From the NCBI GenBank assembly GCA_031550605.1, contig JAVBOK010000051.1:1-15131 (forward strand): a DNA stretch of 15,131 bases, written 5' to 3'. This DNA is from FLUQ01 sp031550605. GTDB taxonomy: Bacteria; Desulfobacterota; Desulfovibrionia; Desulfovibrionales; Desulfovibrionaceae. How positions within the stretch are numbered: the stretch's first letter is position 1; every line of letters starts with the position of its first letter. The notes under the pieces are model-generated. The model was not told the DNA's origin. It did not search any database and saw only the letters and a list, made by a program, of their open reading frames with translations. Below are positions 14,460-15,131 of this stretch, one piece after another. The translations under genes were made by a program, and so were the position numbers.

Positions 14460-14525
14460 GCCCCCTATCGGGGTGCAGGGGCATGATGCCCTGCCGGGGT
14501 GCGGGGCAGAGCCCCGTTCCCGCAA
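14460..14525. repeat. Intergenic hairpin repeat upstream of the lactonase gene
   Basis: Positions 14496-14525 match 13153-13182 at 27 of 30 positions. The core stem CGGGGC-AGA-GCCCCG (14502-14516) is kept, and one substitution turns the outer G-C pair of the other copy into a G-T pair. A bulged stem (GCAGGG/CCCTGC, about 14475-14494) and a small CCCC/GGGG stem (14462-14473) lie beside it. Confidence 0.65.
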
Positions 14526-14550
14526 TCCGGCTTCCGCACAATTGATTTGC

Positions 14551-14569
14551 GGGGGGAAGGATTCCCCCC
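14551..14569 (-). terminator. Strong GC hairpin just downstream of citF
   Basis: GGGGGGAA (14551-14558) pairs with TTCCCCCC (14562-14569), with a GGA loop, only 10 bp beyond the citF stop in the direction of transcription. No T run follows (the minus strand continues GCAAATC), so it may be a weak terminator or a 3'-end stabiliser rather than a classical terminator. Confidence 0.35.
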
Positions 14570-14579
14570 GGATCGGTTG

Positions 14580-15131
14580 CTACGGCAGGGGACGGCGGAT
14601 CACGTCGAGGACGGTGCCGTCGCGGTATTCGACGACGCCGGTAATCTCGTCGGAAAAGCGCAGGGGTTCGGGCTTGCAGCCCACCAGATCGTTGGCCATG
14701 TCCCGCAGTTCTTCGATGGACTTCAGGGGCAGGCCGGAATTTTTCAGATTGTCGATCAGGTCCTGCCGACGGGGATTCACGGCCACGCCGCGATCGGTGA
14801 CGATGACGTCCACGGTTTCGCCGGGCGTGCAGATGGTCTGCACGGCGTCGACGATCATGGGCAGGCGGCCGCGCAGCAGCGGGGCCGTAATGATGGTGCA
14901 TTTCGCCCCGGCGGACGCATCCGGATGGCCGCCCACCGCGCCCATCATAATGCCGCTGGAATCGGTGATCACGTTGACGTTGAAATTGACGTCCATTTCC
15001 GTGGCGCCCAGCACCACGTAATCCAGAGCGTTGACCATGGTCGCCTTGTTCCACGGGTTGGCGTAGAAACCGCAGTCGTATTCCTGATGCTTCGGGTTGT
15101 CGCGCAGGGATTCGATGGTGCGGGCGTCAAA
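14580..15131 (-). CDS. citF: Citrate lyase alpha subunit CitF (C-terminal part, cut by window edge)
   Basis: The last 183 residues of CitF are present. The frame stays open to 15131, so the start lies outside the window; the family is about 510 residues long. CitF is the citrate:acetyl-ACP transferase subunit of citrate lyase, which together with CitE and CitD splits citrate to acetate and oxaloacetate in the cytoplasm. Diagnostic stretches are ANPWNKATMVNALDYVVLGATEMD, NFNVNVITDSSGIMMGAVGGHPD, and the ending GVVEYRDGTVLDVIRRPLP. The first in-frame ATG in view, at 15038, is internal. The stop at 14580 is followed by a strong hairpin and the lactonase gene. citE and citD are expected upstream, beyond the right edge. 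Confidence 0.95.
   Translation of the reverse strand, partial: FDARTIESLRDNPKHQEYDCGFYANPWNKATMVNALDYVVLGATEMDVNFNVNVITDSSGIMMGAVGGHPDASAGAKCTIITAPLLRGRLPMIVDAVQTICTPGETVDVIVTDRGVAVNPRRQDLIDNLKNSGLPLKSIEELRDMANDLVGCKPEPLRFSDEITGVVEYRDGTVLDVIRRPLP

Noticed and set aside
14269..15021. Plus-strand ORF of 250 aa opposite citF
   Set aside because: citF is unmistakable on the other strand; this frame is a shadow crossing the spacer.

Overview
This GC-rich window looks like a sulfate-reducing Desulfovibrionaceae-type genome (Desulfovibrio, Bilophila or a relative). The inference rests on codon and GC style, the phoH / 7TM-HD / ybeY gene order, and the GC-rich hairpin repeats between genes. No marker gene fixes the genus. 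Nine protein-coding genes are supported. One of them, citF, runs off the right edge. No rRNA, tRNA, CRISPR array or transposase was seen.

Region 1 (1-5318, + strand). A non-coding start (about 1-487) carries C homopolymers, four inverted repeats and a strong sigma70-type promoter (TTGACA, 17 bp, TATTGT). An operator-like dyad overlaps its predicted transcription start. The promoter drives three tightly coupled genes: a GT4-type glycosyltransferase, a type I secretion ABC transporter with a cysteine-free C39-like domain, and an HlyD-type membrane fusion protein. Both junctions are 4-bp ATGA overlaps. No secreted substrate and no TolC-like outer membrane protein lie in the window.

Region 2 (5425-9204, + strand). 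This is a housekeeping RNA and signalling cluster: phoH, a PgpH-like 7TM-HD phosphohydrolase (probable c-di-AMP phosphodiesterase), and ybeY. The reading frames overlap.

Region 3 (9229-15131). This is a citrate-use locus. A CitMHS-type metal-citrate transporter sits 24 bp behind ybeY on the + strand. On the - strand, in transcription order, lie citF (C-terminal part), a secreted beta-propeller lactonase-family protein, citC (citrate lyase ligase) and a LysR-type regulator. The regulator and transporter genes converge on a 333-bp hairpin-rich spacer. Together they suggest citrate import, activation of citrate lyase by CitC and cleavage to acetate and oxaloacetate, possibly under LysR control. 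citD, citE and citG/X are not in view and would lie beyond the right edge or elsewhere.

The most unusual points are the lactonase gene, which splits citF from citC and is flanked on both sides by members of a mosaic hairpin repeat family; the glycosyltransferase fused by overlap to a type I secretion pair; and the dense palindromes upstream of that operon. I see no clear evidence of a wholly new system. The glycosyltransferase-secretion operon and the lactonase in the citrate locus are the best candidates for new biology.
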